DNA of 64,000 nt from Mansonella perstans (GCA_037074765.1 JBAMDO010000570.1:558001-622000); one strand, 5' to 3'. Positions 11,481 to 26,582 are shown, counted from the stretch's first letter. The notes: generated from the letters alone by a model not told the origin. Made by a program: numbers and translations.

Positions 11481-13725
11481 CATTGTAGTTATTTTATTAG
11501 CAACACCAATTGTTATTATTATCATTATTATTATTGTTGAATATTATTTTTATTCCCGAATAGTATTATTGTTATTATTACTAACAAACAAAAGAAAGAA
11601 AGAAAGCGAAAATCACGCCGAAAATCAAAATGACATGTCAAAGTTGTTGACAGGTAAGCTCTTAATTTTTCGTTCACAAAATAAAAATTCAGTTTGTCCA
11701 ACAAAAATTTTTATTTCAGCCCTTCCATGACTTCTTTATCTTGCTTGACCATAAGAAAAAGTCTTTTATTAATCTTTCACATATTGCTTAGATTGTTTTC
11801 ACTTTTTTAAGCAAAAAAAATTAATTCTAAAATAATTTACTTTGTGTAAAATTAAAAATAAAAAATGAAAAAAAACATTGCAATAAATGTGAAAGAAGGA
11901 GACAGCAATAGATGACCAAAATAAATTTAAAATTTAAACAATTGTAGCAATTAATCGTAATTTAATTAGCCTTAAAATAAAAGCAAATAGTATGGAAAAA
12001 CAAATGAATGACAATGTGAATTTAAACACTGATATTATTGCTGACAATTACATCTTAATTAATCTAAATTTAATTAGTCGTGTAAGAATGAAGAGCAGCA
12101 AATGTATGTCAAAAAATTTTGATGATAAGTTAATTACTAACAACTATGCTAATAATCCAAATTTTAATTAATGCATAAGAAGAAAACGAAAGGAAATATT
12201 TTTAATTTTTAATTATAAATAAATAATTCTGGTTGGACACAGTTAGCAAAGGAGAGAAGTGTTGATGAAACAGAAGCGAAAAGTGGTGCTAAGCTTTACA
12301 ACAGGATTATAGTGTGTCAATTTTATTTGAATACATGTTTGATTTAGTTCCATTTTTCTCTTGTCCCATCCCACTTTTAGCCAATGCGCTATCGGGCGTG
12401 GTCAGAAAAGCTTGAATGACCAAATGGATGTGAACTATTTACCGCTATTTTCACCCCTGTTCTTTCCGGTTCTACTATTACTGATATTATATTACCTATA
12501 TAATAACTAAATTATTGCACGGTCGGCTCTTTTGATCATTCTTTATTCACCTCATAATACTAATAGATAACATTTGCATAACAAACATCTAAATATATAT
12601 GCGTCTGTCTGTGTGCACATGTCTGTTCGTTTGTATTTATATTACTTAGCCAAGCAATATGGCATAAACATTCGTTTAAATGATTTATGAGAAGAATGAA
12701 ATTAAAATAAAGCAATCATTTTTAGAAGTTTTTAGCGTTAGTTTATATGAAAAATAAATTGTTAATCTTTTTTTTCTCTCTTTTTTCTTTTCACAGAATA
12801 AAATTTCAGGAATTCGAAGTTAAAATTATTGGAATAAAAAAATCTTTTTTGGAAATGTATTGCTGAAATAAAAAAAAAAAAACCACTAATGGAAAAAAAT
12901 GAAAAAATGATGCAAATTAAACTTTAACCTTTAAGGTCAGGGGTCAGTAGTAACTTGCGAAAATTTCATTTAAATAAATAGATATAATTTGATTTGTTGA
13001 TTTCGATATAAAAATCGAATTCTTTTAAATTGATAAGGAATCGTATAAATTTTTACCACTGAATCAGACTATCATAGATCTGTTTGAAAGGAATAATTAG
13101 TCCCACAATATGCAAGAATATTATGCGTAAGACAGCTGAAACAGGAACTAAGGACGATGCTCAACAGCCAACCCTTCTGAAATATCGATCCGCAAATATA
13201 ATGGATTATTAACCTTTTGAAATCGGATCAACTCGGGATATCCTGCAATATTCACCCGAGGGTACGCTGGAATATTTGAGAAATTGCTTATTAGTGATAA
13301 AATGTAAAAGTGATTTCTAAAGTAACTTTAATAGCAAATTTCATTTCTAAATTCTTTTCAACGAAAAAAGTATGAAAGTTTGTTTCTAATTTTTAGAAAT
13401 AAAATATGTAATTCGATTTTATGTTTTTAAAAAGCAAAAAATCCAAACAAGCAAAATTAATTGACAGCCAAAAAGTCAAGCTGACAGATTTGTGACACTT
13501 AAATCACTTTACTGATAAACGCTGACAGACAGAAATGATGATGCGGAAGGGAAAAATGAATGATATGATTTCTCTTGGTCAAGAGCAATTTGATAATGTG
13601 CTAAACAAAATTAATATGGAAAAAAAATGATTCATATGGGAATGAGAAAAAGCCTGGGTGAATTTCGAGCAATTTTCGCAATTTGTCAGTGGTGTATATT
13701 TCAGTTGCAGTAAGTTACAGAATAA
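11480..13725. other. Intergenic sequence with two GC-richer islands
   Basis: This is mostly AT-rich and featureless. Islands near 12370-12480 and 13090-13280 are distinctly less AT-rich. The second is open in a plus frame (about 44 codons ending near 13212, including MRKTAETGTKDD) and on the minus strand behind an atatttcag acceptor (KGWLLSIVLSSC). Neither can be assigned to a gene. Confidence 0.4.
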
Positions 13726-13727
13726 CT

Positions 13728-14465
13728 GGCACAATATAATTATTATTAGAGCAATAATGATAATAGCAAAAATGATAATGATAGTGGTAATAGTCATGAA
13801 TGAAAGTAGTAATGAAAATGTGAATGAAAGTAGCACAATATAATTATTATTAGAGCAATAATGATAATAGTAAGAATGATAATGATAATGGTAATAGTCG
13901 TGAATGAAAGTAATAATAGTATTAGTAGTAGTAGCAAATACAGCGATAATCATAATAATAGCAATAATAATACTAGTAGTAGCAATAAAACTAAAGTTAT
14001 AATGGTAATAAGGGGTAATGGCGATAATAATAATAGTGAACATAAGAGTGATGATACTAATAAAGATGCCAGTGGCAACAGTAGTAGCGATGATAATGAT
14101 AACAATAACCATATAAATAGAAGTAATAATAACAGTTCTAGTGCTAGTAGTGACAATTACAATGAAATCATAGTAGTGATAGTGTTGGTAATTATAATAA
14201 TAACAGAAGCAATAATAGCGATTTTATTAGTACTGCAATAATAATAGCAGTACCAATAAAAATAAAGCTATATTGATGATAATGGATAATGAGATAACGT
14301 TATAATGGCAATAATAGTGATGATAATAATAAAGATATTGGTGATAATAGTAATAACGATGATAATGTTAACAATAAAAAAAGGAACAGTGCACAATAGC
14401 AAAAAAGATAGCGATCACAGTAATGGCAATAATACTAAAAGTTATAATGATAATAATTATAATAA
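13728..14465. repeat. Imperfect AAT/AGT-rich low-complexity tract with a 104-bp duplication
   Basis: The tract is dominated by ataatgataatag and agtagtag-like triplets. A block beginning gcacaatataattattatta at 13729 recurs at 13833 with few changes, a tandem duplication of period 104 bp. The long open frames on both strands (Ile/Thr/Ser-rich) are by-products of the triplet bias and not genes. Confidence 0.8.
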
Positions 14466-14469
14466 TAAT

Positions 14470-17400
14470 TGGCAAGCGAAAAGCACTTGAAAAACAGCGG
14501 TGTCCTTGGTCGTATACTTACGACAACCTGAAAACAGTTTTCATAGATAATTTTCACTGCTGGAAAGACATTTGTTAATTTGGCACCAACTTTTTGTGCA
14601 TCGCTAATTTGCTATCCCTTTACCCGAAATTATGAAGGGGTTAAAAGATTTGCTGAATAGCAAGGTACCATAGGAAATATGACTAAACGATATTTGTATC
14701 ATCTATGAAAAAAACTGATAAAAAAAAGAATTAAAAAATGAATTTAATCGATTTAGATGAAAATTTTTGCTTAATTTCAAATTAAAAAGTCAATTTGAAG
14801 AAACTTTATATACGATTGTTACATTTCAATAGAAATATTTCAAGCCCGTTTCCATTTTTATAAATGGATTTTGACTCTTGGCTCTCGGCTTGAAATATTG
14901 CAAATTAGAAAATCAGTTCAAAGAAATAAAATTAGCAGTCGACAAAGACAAATAATATATGAAAATGTACGTTTATGTGTATATGTATATGTGTGTGCTT
15001 GTTGTGTGCTCCTGACTAGATCACAATATCCTCACTTTTAAATTTCACTTCAGTTTTAAAAAATTTCCATTTTATGTCCATCACTTTAAATCTCATCATT
15101 TCTTTTTCCGATTTTTTAATTCTTATTCTATTTTCAATTTTTTTCTTACTTTTGAATTTCATTTCAATCTTTGAATTTCCATTTAATCCCTCAATCAAAA
15201 TTTACTTGTCTATGTTTTCCACTTTTAAATTTCTCTTTTATTCATCATTTTCAATCCGCCGATTTCATCATATTCCAATGCTATATCTGACACTTCATTT
15301 CATTTCGAAATTCATAAATTATTGGTTTTTTCAACTCAGTTACAACAAACAGTTATAATTATACATTTACACATATATGATATTTCAAAAATTTTTATTA
15401 ATCATAAAAAACTAATTTTTTGATCGAATTTGAATATAAATCTTTTCCTGATTTTGGAGACTTTAATTTTATTGGAAAACTTGAAATAATCGTGAAATAA
15501 TTCGTTCATTCTCGTGTATTTAAATGTTGTGCACATATTCCCGAGACATTTAATTCTCTGAGGATTTAGCACATTATCAATGGAAGGCTGACAGACACGA
15601 TTTGTTGCTTCGGAGAGGAAAGGACTGGATTAACGAGCACTGTTGTAATGCAGTGTAATCACTCCTAATGCTCCACCACATAAAATCCTTTACCAAATAT
15701 TACCCAGTTCCATCATCTTCATCGTTATCTCACGCTTGGAATAAATTTTGAAGTACTAATCACAATTCAAAGTTTTTTTCTGGACAAATTTTAATTAAAT
15801 CCTTAAAATGTCATAAATTTCACATCACATTAATAAAATATTAAAGCCATTGTTTTCTATAAAAAAAAGTCTTCTGTTTTCTACTTATTTTTTTGGGCAA
15901 ATAAATAGCTGATCTTCGTGCAATTTATGTAGATAATATAAATTTCTGTGCTCCAAAACTTTTTTTGTTTTTGATAAGCAAAAGTATAAATTGGAAAAAT
16001 CTGTGAATTCGTAAACTTTTAATTTTAGTGTAAAATTCGAAATTTGCATAGAAACAATAGATAATTGGGAAGGAATTGAAAAACTTTTAAATTCGATTTA
16101 AAACTTAAAATTTTTTCAATAATTCATTTCTTGAATTCCCGGCGAAAAAAAAGAAATGTAGAAATTCTAGCGTTTAGTGGGGGAAAAATTGAATTAATAA
16201 TGAGAAAAGAAAAAAAGCCGAAAGTGATGTAACTAAACAAAAAGAAATTTTACACTGCGAAATCAATTTTCAATATCAATTAAAATTAATTGAATGAGAC
16301 ATAAAAGATTTCGAAAGTACAATAACTTATTTTGCAACATTTTTCATTACCTGATAAATGAGCTAGTTCTATTAATTGATTAAAATTTTTACAGATTTAT
16401 TACCTAATATTATTTAGAATGTAATCCCGAGCCCGTTGTAATTTTACAGAAATAATTCTGGAAAACTCATATCCGTCTGTTCTTCTTTTTTCTTGCTGCT
16501 ATTTTTTCTTTCTCTTGTAGGAGAAAAAGAAACGAAATAATGAAATCAGAAAAAAAATTTTCACTCTGCAAATTGTTTTACAACGAATGATTAATTTCAA
16601 AGTTGTAATTAATTTTTTATTTTGGAATTTTTTAACATTATGTGATAAATAAAATATTTAATTATTTTCATTTGTCGATTAGAAAGTTTTTTTTTTGAAA
16701 TTTCAGAAAGTTTCATAGACTTAAGGATTAATGAGAATGGATAAGAAAATGAAGTGAATGATGAATAAGTGAGTAAATGAATAAATGACATATGGCAATG
16801 ATTGTATCCAGGACATAGGTGTGACAATGAATAATGACCTGCACAGGTGCTATCTCTCTCTCTCCATCTTTTCTGCTTTTTGTTTTATTTGTTAAAACTA
16901 AGTTATAGCAAGCGTTCCTTGGTCCCTTTCATTAATAAGCCAGTAGAATAATAATAGTAACTAAGCCTAGACCTTAGTCTAACCTGTAAATTATTCATTA
17001 AATTATTCATTTATTTTTAAAATAAAATTTAAAATAAAATTTTCTTCTTATTTCTTTGTTAATTGTAAGATGCAATATAATAATAATAATTATTTGTTTA
17101 ATTGAAAAATTAATTTGTGCAAATAAAATAAACTTACCGAGGATTTATTATATATATTTATACTTTTATTATAAAATTATGCATGTATTTTAAAATTTCC
17201 TAAAATTAAAAACATTTTGGGTCTAATTTTTTGAATTTAAATTTTGTCAGGTATAATAAATTTACAATTAAAATGCAATTAATTTATTAGTTATGCTTAA
17301 TAAGTTTTTGATAAAAAATTTTCTCCAAAGTTGATCATTTAACTCCTATTAATTTGTTTTTTTCGAAGTATTTTTATGAAATTATCAATATCAATGCTAA

Positions 17401-18990
17401 TAGTTTCGTTGTCAAATTTATCGTTCCAAACATGATGTAGTGGATGAAGAAAAATGGAAATTATTTCTAACTGTTCATGAGATCATACAATGTACATGAT
17501 TTTTTAACTTCTTAATTTCTTAATTTTAATTTCTTAATTAAACATGAAAGGTGATTCTGACTGAAGTGCTTGTTGTGGCAGGTTACAAGAAGACAGTGCA
17601 GCAAACAGTTCAATTTTCGACATTGCAGTTTTTCATATTTAATGCTCATATTTATTCGCCTCTTTTTCTGATATATTATAATAATAATGTGTTTTTTTTC
17701 ATTGCCATGAAAACCAGAAAAGAATTTAGCAGTTTCTCTTCCGCGAATGAATTTTTAACAGAGCTGCATAAATCCTTAATGCTAATTAACAATTATCAAT
17801 TTGTCACAATTATCTCAGCCAAATACATCATTATCCAAAAAGATTAATTTTTTAAGCAATTAATTAATTATCCAAGTCCTGATTTTCATCAACTGTTTGA
17901 ATAAAACATGAAAATATCAGTAATGAATTTTGCATTTACTAATATGTATAAATTTATGATTTCCAATGTTAACTATATAAGTAATAAATATTTTACATTA
18001 TTACAACATATGCATAGATCCTTGACTTCTGAATATTAATTAGTATGTAGATACTGAATATCTTGTACTTTCATTTATGTACTTTCTATCAAATTATATA
18101 AATTATTGATTTCCAATGCTAATTAATACCAATATTTTTCTTACTACCAAATTTTTTTGCAATTATTACTATCATTTATCTTAATTCTTCATCCTTGTAA
18201 TACATTACTGCAATTTTTGTTACTTAAAATAGACCGAAAAAAATTAAATCACTTTACGGTAATTAATAAGACTTGTGCAAAATTACAAAAGCATTAATTG
18301 AAATAAGACGTACAATGGAAAATTAGCGAAAATAGGAAAACTAGCACTTCAGAAGTATTATTAATATTCATCCGACAGTAGGTTCTTGATTTTCAATATT
18401 AATTTCTCTCTCTCTCTCAAGATTGATTACTCTTGACTGTAGCACTAATAATCATTCATAATGATCCTTTTCCTGATTATGTTTCCGTTAGAAGCAAAAG
18501 CCTAAGATTTTGACTCAAATAATAATTACAGCACTAATGATTAGCACTCTTAATATAAAGCAATAAAAATATCAACAGTACTGAGTAATTAAGGGCACAG
18601 CATTATGCAGCACAGTTTACGTATCAGGAAAAGTGATGGTTACTATTTTAACGTTAAATTTTAAAAATAATAAAGGTAATCATTCAATTCGTTTATCATC
18701 TTTTTCCTCTCTCAATTTATTTTGTTCCTTTAATATTTTCTTGTTTTTTTAAGAGAATTTTTGAAAAATTGAGATTTTTCTTAACTTTAAATGATTAAAT
18801 TTATTACGATAGTAGAAAAGTATAAATGGTAATTACAAGTATAAACATTGCCGAATAAATGATTGAATCAAAGAATACGCATCAAATATTGTGTTAGATA
18901 AATAGATAAATTGATGAATGGATAAAAAGACAGATAAATAGATAGATAGATTGATAAAAGATGGATAGATTGATTGATCAGCTGATAAAC
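14470..18990. other. Gene-poor AT-rich sequence
   Basis: No supported gene. There are scattered CT/TC tracts and short acceptor-like or donor-like sequences. One pair at 14518-14535 (minus) would define an exon of only 6 nt and is not accepted. Confidence 0.4.
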
Positions 18991-19499
18991 AGATAAATAA
19001 CTAGAGAGTCATTGGTCCTGTCGGAAATTGTTTATAATATACAACAGTCGGGACATTTTGGGGATGATTTTTGAAAAATTTAAAACCATATGAAGATGAA
19101 TTGAATTGCAGATGTACTGGCCACATTGTGTTTCCTTTAAATGCGATTAGCGCCAAATTATAATTCTTCTGGGAATTGCTAATGTACAATGACTTTATTT
19201 GCTTTTAAACTGAAATTTCAATATATTATATCAAAATTTGAATTTACATATTAGAGTATGTAAAAAAATAAAGAGAGATGAATTATTAGTAAATACTTCA
19301 ATATATCTAAAAGTTTTTTCCAAAAAAACTTTCAAAGAGATAATAAAAACGGAGGAAGTAAATAAAAAAAGAAAATACAAGCAAAGAAAAAAGATTTACA
19401 CAAATATCATTAATTAATGTTGTAATTATTAACTAGAAAAGAGAAAATTTTTTGCAATTAAAAACGAATTGAATCGTTTGTGAGGAATGAAATCAATTC

Positions 19500-19715
19500 G
19501 AGGGAAGATCTTGCTTTTATCAGCATTTCATCAGCGATATGATGGAAGACTTTGAGCTCTCTGAAGGTGCTGTTGACCAGAACAATTGGCAGATACGATG
19601 ACTTTCGACTATATTTCTAAAGACATTAAACCAGATTTTTGTGAATTTCTTACGGTATTGAATTCTATTTTAAATCCTGGCCAAAAGATAAATTCTCGAC
19701 ACGCCTGAAGCTACA
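19500..19715 (+). pseudogene. Possible decayed coding fragment
   Basis: A GC-richer island reads NQFEGRSCFYQHFISDMM and on to EDFELSEGAVDQNNWQIR, then a stop. A second frame continues YISKDIKPDFCEFLTVLN to a stop near 19705. The composition (acidic, Trp/Cys-containing) resembles coding sequence broken by a frameshift. I do not recognise the family. It could also be a repeat remnant. Confidence 0.25.
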
Positions 19716-21499
19716 ATTTTAATCAGTCGTGATAACACTCATTAGAAAATTAACATGTAGTTTTTTTTTTTCGGACACGAATTTACTAATTAATTAAGAA
19801 ATGCTATTGTGTCGAGAAAAAAGACAACGGGTAACGCATGATAATTCTAGTTAACTTAATAAAATTTTTTAGTTAACTTAATAAAATCAAATTTCACTTT
19901 ATTGGATTTTTTCAATTCCAAAAAAAGAAGCATATTGCTCAATTTAAAGTGAAATTTCTGATAAAAGCGAAAATTGAATTATCTTGAAGTGAAATAAAGT
20001 CGATGTAATAAATAAAGAAAGTCAGGGAAAAGTAATAAATAAACTATGCGTAATGAATGTACCTACGTATTCATGATAGAATTATTTAAATTTTAACTAA
20101 AGTAGTAATTAGATTTACAAATTACTTCGATAATTAATTGTTAACACAGTATTACTGTCATTGCACATTATTCATGTACAAATAAACGAATATATAATTC
20201 AATGCATCAAAAGAAAAAGCCAACAAATTAGTGCTCTTAATGATCAATTGAGAAGAAAAAAGTAATTAAATCTTAAAAAACAGAAAAACACAATCAAATT
20301 TTACTGAAGCAATGAAATCTAGACTTCGCTGACCCTTGGCACAATAAGAAATTGATGTCACATTTCAGTTATCATAAAAATCCATAATCCATACTATAAC
20401 AATGATGCAGGAAAACAAAAAAGAAACGAAAAAACATTTAAAATCTAAATAATTCTGTTTACAAGAAAACTTCACAGCTGGTTTAATTTTATGAAACTTC
20501 GGTAATTTAACAGCCAAGCAAAACTGCTAAATTTGCATATTTAATAAATGATTGGCAAGAAAAAAGCAATTAAATTTAAGAGAAGAAAAGAGGAAAAGAT
20601 GATTAAACTTCTCAAAAAAAGTAAATTTAAAAAGAAAGTAGAAATTAACAGTTTAATCAGTTGTATTTAATACTACGCAAGGCTAATAAAAAATGCTGAC
20701 AGAAAAAAAAAAATTCTTATGATAGGTAAATAATCCTGCAAAACATTTCACTGGTCATCAGAAATTTGTTATGAATATTGGTCATTTTCCACATTTTACT
20801 TGGCAAGTTTTACTTTTGAAATTGAATGCTATTGAATGTGAATTGAAATCAAAAGGCTTGAAATGGATTGAATGGAAGTATTTCAAATAACTTAAGTATA
20901 GCTACTAGAGAAGTTAGGAAAAAATTGTTTGCATATTTACATTTTCATGGAAGACTTTCGACGCATCAGTTGTCAGATTTAATTTATCTTGAATCGATAA
21001 ATGAGGATTCCTGTTTATTTTTATAAACAAAAAGTTTATAATTTCGAATTTTCCAATAGATGTGGATCAGCACCTAAAATGAAGGCTGGTTTATTTTTAA
21101 AAAACCAGAGTTTTTTAAATTCCAATTAACTTTGAAATTTAAAATTCAAATTGCAGGATTGCTTATACATATGAAATTTAAAATTAAAATTAAAAAATAT
21201 ATGTGTGTGATGAAAAAATTAGCTTTTAATTCATTTCAGCAATTTAATATGCATGTGAATCAGATATAACTTGTCTGCCAATTAGGCTATTTTTGACTCT
21301 ATGAAATGCAAGACATTGTGATTTTTTTGTCCTCACTTCCACACTTTTTATCTAAAAATTCATTAAATTAAAAATATGCAATTTTATCATTTAATTTATA
21401 TTTTCATTTCAAAAAATAAGGCAAGTTAAAATGAATGTTGTTAATTATGCAACCAATAAATAGTAACGAAATTAATTGACTTGAAACACTACGCATTGT

Positions 21500-22100
21500 A
21501 ATATGATTAATAATCCTAATTGATGATAGTAACAGCAACAATCACTAGTGATTAATAATAACAAGTAATAGTAATAAAAATAAAAAACAATAAATGTTCA
21601 AGTGGATGAGAAACAGTTTAAATTAGAATAATTTCAAATTACCAATCAATAATCTCTGTTTCAAACTTATTTGTATATATATATATATGTATATATATAT
21701 ATTTCTATTTAATTTATTTTCGCTTTTTTTTGATGAAATAATACTTTATTAAGTGAACAAGCAGAAAAGAAATACTAAAATAATTGTTATCATTATTATT
21801 TATCATTCTATTTTTTGTTTTATTACTTCTTTTCTTATTACCGTAATATTAATATTATAAACAATTGTTGTTGTTTATATTGATATTTTTATTATTATTG
21901 CAATTGCTTTAGTATTATCACATAAAATTATTATAACTATATATATTATTATTGCATATATTTATTGTTAAAATATGTATATATTATTATTACTGTTATT
22001 ATTATATATATATTATATATTATACAATATATATAAATAAATAAATAAATATATATATATATAATACAAAATTTGAAGAATTCATTAATTGTAAACAAAA
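21500..22100. repeat. ATT/TA-rich low-complexity region
   Basis: Runs of (TA)n at about 21674-21702 and 21990-22065 are embedded in ATT-triplet-rich sequence. Just downstream, 22222-22250 is a (GAT)n run of about nine units. No gene signals. Confidence 0.8.
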
Positions 22101-25100
22101 TGTAGTGAAGTTAACAACATGGCTTAAACGTTTGGCCAGTTATTTACGAGCCATTTATTCGGGCTTAATGGATGAGCGAGTAGACATAGAATAAGTACAA
22201 AGAAAATATTGAATAGTTGTAGCAATGATGATGATGATGATGATGATGAGGCTGATAATTAATGGAAAAGGTAGACAGGTAAATTAACCAGTACAATGAC
22301 CTTTGCTCTTCAAGCAATCAACTTTGTTAACAAACGAAAATTTTCTGCTTGTCCTGATAGAATTAATTAAAATTATGAAATGGTTACAACTCAATCATTT
22401 CCATTTCTTAAATAGCCTTCACTCGGAAACTATTAAAATGCATGTTATTGTGTATGTGATATATCTACATCAATCTTCTTCCTCTCTCTCTCTCCCTCTG
22501 TCTTGCATTAAAAGTCATTCTCTCTCATGCATTATGGAAAATTTAATTGAACTGTTAAAATTCCATTTTCAAATTTGTTTTACAATAAAATAAGAATTTC
22601 GAACAAAAAAAAGACGTCGAAAATTCAAAATGAAATTTTTTGAAATTTTATGATGAAACTCTTTTTAATTGCACATATTTAATCAGTCTTTTAGCTATAC
22701 GTATCATATAGTTTCACTTTTTAATTCAAGTTATTGTCATGAAGTATTCGGTAAATTAAATTATTAAATTTTTATTACTCATATATATATATATTTAATC
22801 ATGTAAGTCTTTTATTTAAAACGAACTTTTCTTCTCTTGAAAAATTTCAAACTCTGTGAAACAATTTCATTTGGCTCTTTTAGCGTAATATCGTCGATTT
22901 CATCTTGTTAAATTTGATAAGTATACTTCAGTTCGTATTATCAGACTAACAGGCCAGTTAAAATTTTAGCAAGAGCTATTGTTAAAACTATGAATACAAA
23001 TTGTCAAATTTATTTGTTTCCTCAAATCTTCAAATTTAAAAATCTAAGACTAATTTCCCAAAATTGTTGAAGAGAGCTTAAGCAGCTTTGTGAAATCTTT
23101 GTAAATTAGAAATTTGCAAGTAATTTTGTAAAAACATCAAAAATAAATTTTTATAATTAATAAGTAAACGAGAACTCTATGGCATTCATTAATTTATTCA
23201 ATTAATTAATGTTAGTGAAAAAGAAAAAAATGGAGCATTTGAATGAATTTGATAACGATTGATTGCATTACAAATTAAAAAATTCTTGATTATTAATTAA
23301 TTTAAGGCATTAAATGAAATTATTAAGAGATTGTTTTATGTAAGTGAAAACAAAAAATTGCCATTAAAAATTTCCCATAATTAATTAAAAATTTTTTAAA
23401 AGATTAAAAATTTCCTATCATTAAATTTCCCATCAGTAATAACAATAATAACGACGATAAGAACCACTGTAAAGTTATTGCTTCGTAATGGGAAAACGAA
23501 GTTCGTTTCTAAATATTTCTATCATTTATCAATAATAATGATATTAAACGTTTCCAAGCAAGGAATCAATGGAAAAGTTTGAAAGTAATAAATAAGAAAG
23601 CAATAATAATAAGCGATAAGCGATGAAATTTAAATGCTACATTGATGACTAAATCCCTTGAAAGGGATTGATACAATTAATCATTGGAGAAGTAATTAAA
23701 TGTAACAAATACGCAATGCAATTAGGCTCTTCCAATGATGCTAATAACTTTCAATAATTTTATTGATAAAACAATTTTTGCTATTTGTTAAGGGAGAGAT
23801 TTTAATGATTAATTAGTTAATTATTTACTATTACGTTGTCCGATCTCATTTTTTCATTTCTGATAATATTTTTTGCAAGAAGAAGCATTCATTTATTCAT
23901 TTTTTGATAATGAAGGAATTGAATTTTCAAATAATCTTTTAATAATGAAAATACTATTTTAAATAATTTTAATAGATAAAAAAATGTTTTTTTAAGAGTC
24001 ATTTTTCATAATTAATTTCTTCACTAGAAAATTTGGCAGCGAAAAAATGTGAAAAAATTAGAACATTTTTATTTAAATGAGGTTAACATTAATTTCTCCT
24101 GACTTTTGCAAGTTCCAATTAATTTTTTTCATCATTTCAAATACTTAAATTTAATATCGTTTCATGAAATTTAAGCTTAAACTTAAACGAACGGAGATTG
24201 TTTGAATTTAATGACTGGATCAATGAATCGAATAAGTGGAGCCAACAATAACGACATGCTTGGCCTGAATTCGCAACTGGCTTAATTAAATAATAACTAA
24301 TTTAGGGTATTGAATTTAAAAGTGAGTCCAACCTTACAATTAATTGTTATGAATATTATGAATTGTTAATGATTATTTGTGGAAATTTAATGGTATCCTA
24401 AATTTTGCATTTAGAAATATTCGCAAAAATGCAAATTAATATATTAGGTAAATCTATGATTTTTGGGAATTAATATTAATTTGATAAATTGGCAACTAGT
24501 TTTTTAATGAATTAATCAGTTGATTCATTATCAATTATTTGATAAATATATATGTTATAAATTACTATATTTTTTTTTCTGCAACTAGCATTGGAATAAT
24601 GATTGCTTATAAAAATTTTACATTTTGCGAATTTCGAATTTTCTATATTACCTAATTTGGTAATTTCCGAATCGATAGCCCCGCAGACCGCAAAGCAAAA
24701 TAAAGTTAGTCCGCGTGAAATGTAGCACAGTGAGTCGAAAACAGGCGGTATTGTTTTTCTTTTTTTAAAGCTTACTTACTTTCTCGTTACAATATCAGGC
24801 ATGTTTTACTAAAACAAGTTTTAAGTTTCACTTTTAAAATTTATTTTTAAAACGAATTAATAGTTATTAAACATTGTGGTCTGTGAAAACAAAGAGCTAT
24901 GGAAGAACCGATCATGTTAATTAAGATTTCATTTAACTTTAACATTAATCAAAACTGCTATTTCTTCTTTATTCCCCAGAAATAATTTGTTTTCATTTGT
25001 TTTTGAAAAAAAATTTTTGAAAATTTGTTTATCAAAATTAAAATATTAATCAAAAAGCCATTGAAATGAAAATGCATGCACATTTTACAAACAAATCCCA

Positions 25101-26582
25101 GAAAAATTTTAATTTTTTTAATTGGATGCTGTAATCACCAGCTGTTCTTAATTGCTATTGCTAATTACCATTTAGATGATGCTATAATTATGATGATTTG
25201 GATATACGCTGTATTACTAAGATCGCTAAAGAATTACAGCTTGAAACACCGATTGCATTCGGATTTTCTTTTAAAAATAATGAGCCAAAAGAAAATCAAA
25301 GAGTTGCAATCATATCACACTATTAACATTGACACTTCATTTCATGAAATGCTGCAAATAAATTTAAAATCGATTTTAAATTAAAAACTGAAATAACTTG
25401 GTTGAAGTGTTAAAATTGTGAATTTGTCTCTAAATACAACTGCTAAATGCGTTAAAAAATAAAATCTATTAAGTTTGCACAATTCGAAAAAAAAAGTTAG
25501 CTAAAATTACTTAGTGTGAAAAGTAAAAAGGACTGAGACTTTAGTTTGAATAAGTTAACTGAGTTTAGACAATTTAATCCGAAAAAGTAAACGAATAAAG
25601 AATACCTTATTTGCAGAAGCAGGAGTCGATCAAAGTTATTTAGTTTGAAAAAATAAGAATGAGTTAATTTGTAAGGTAGCAAAGTAATTTTTAGAAAGTG
25701 TGGATGGAATAAACAAAGGAAGCGTATAGTTTATAAGAAAGCAATCAGATGAAAAAGTAAGCAAATGAAAATGATTGGAATTTCAAAAAAAATGAATTGA
25801 TAATTTTCAAATTTTTTAAAATTCCAAGAAATCATTTTAATTCTGGAAGACCTTCCAGAAAAGCACAGTTTTTTTATAATCATTAAATATACGATTTGTG
25901 CCCATTTCGTCACAAACGGTTTGCATATGATTATCACAAGAAAGAATCTTTTTTGAATAGAAATGAATAATTTAAATCATTTTAATTAAAAATGAATTAT
26001 TCTAATTTCTCGTTCTTTCTTCCTTCCTTTTTTGTTGTATGAAAGTTTTTACAATTCAAATAAACCATACAGTTAAAATGATTAGTTGTCTAGTTTTCTG
26101 TCAAATCACCGATGAAAAATTTGTCAAAATATCTATCAAAGCCTGAGAGTGTAAATGGGTAATTATCATTTTGCATGGTTTTAATTTATGATTTTAATTT
26201 ATTTATATGCAATGATTAGAATTAAAGTTGTAATTTTTAAAATATCGTTCAAAATTTCTTTTTCTTAAAATAACTCCCAAAAATAATTTGCTTAATTTCT
26301 TTTTCCTTTTTATTCTTTTAATCCTTCTAATCTTTCTACCATTTCTTGATTTCTTTCATTTTTTTTCTTCTTTCTAATTATTCTTATGCCTTTTTTTTTT
26401 TGATTGCTTGGTTCTTTTTGTTTGACAATGCAGACTTTGAAAATAATGAAAGCTGAAATGAATGATAGCACATTGTTGTTGTTGTTTCCGGTTCTGGCAT
26501 TTCTTTTTAACAGCTACCGGCTTGTCAAATCCGATTAAAACAGAAATATACTTTCGTCGGCATCTTATTCATAACATTTTCT

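Noticed and set aside
13090..13280. Open stretches on both strands with an acceptor-like atatttcag (minus)
   Set aside because: Both strands are open, no donor partner or homologue is visible, and the link to the 28.2-kb microexon would need a 15-kb intron.
13579..14490. Ile/Thr-rich (minus) and Ser/Asn-rich (plus) open frames up to 177 codons
   Set aside because: The AAT/AGT triplet bias creates stop-free frames on both strands, and the tract contains a recent non-coding-type duplication.
14515..14540. Apparent 6-nt microexon between gttttcag and gtaagt on the minus strand
   Set aside because: It is too short to be credible without transcript data, and adjacent splice-like motifs are expected by chance in AT-rich DNA.
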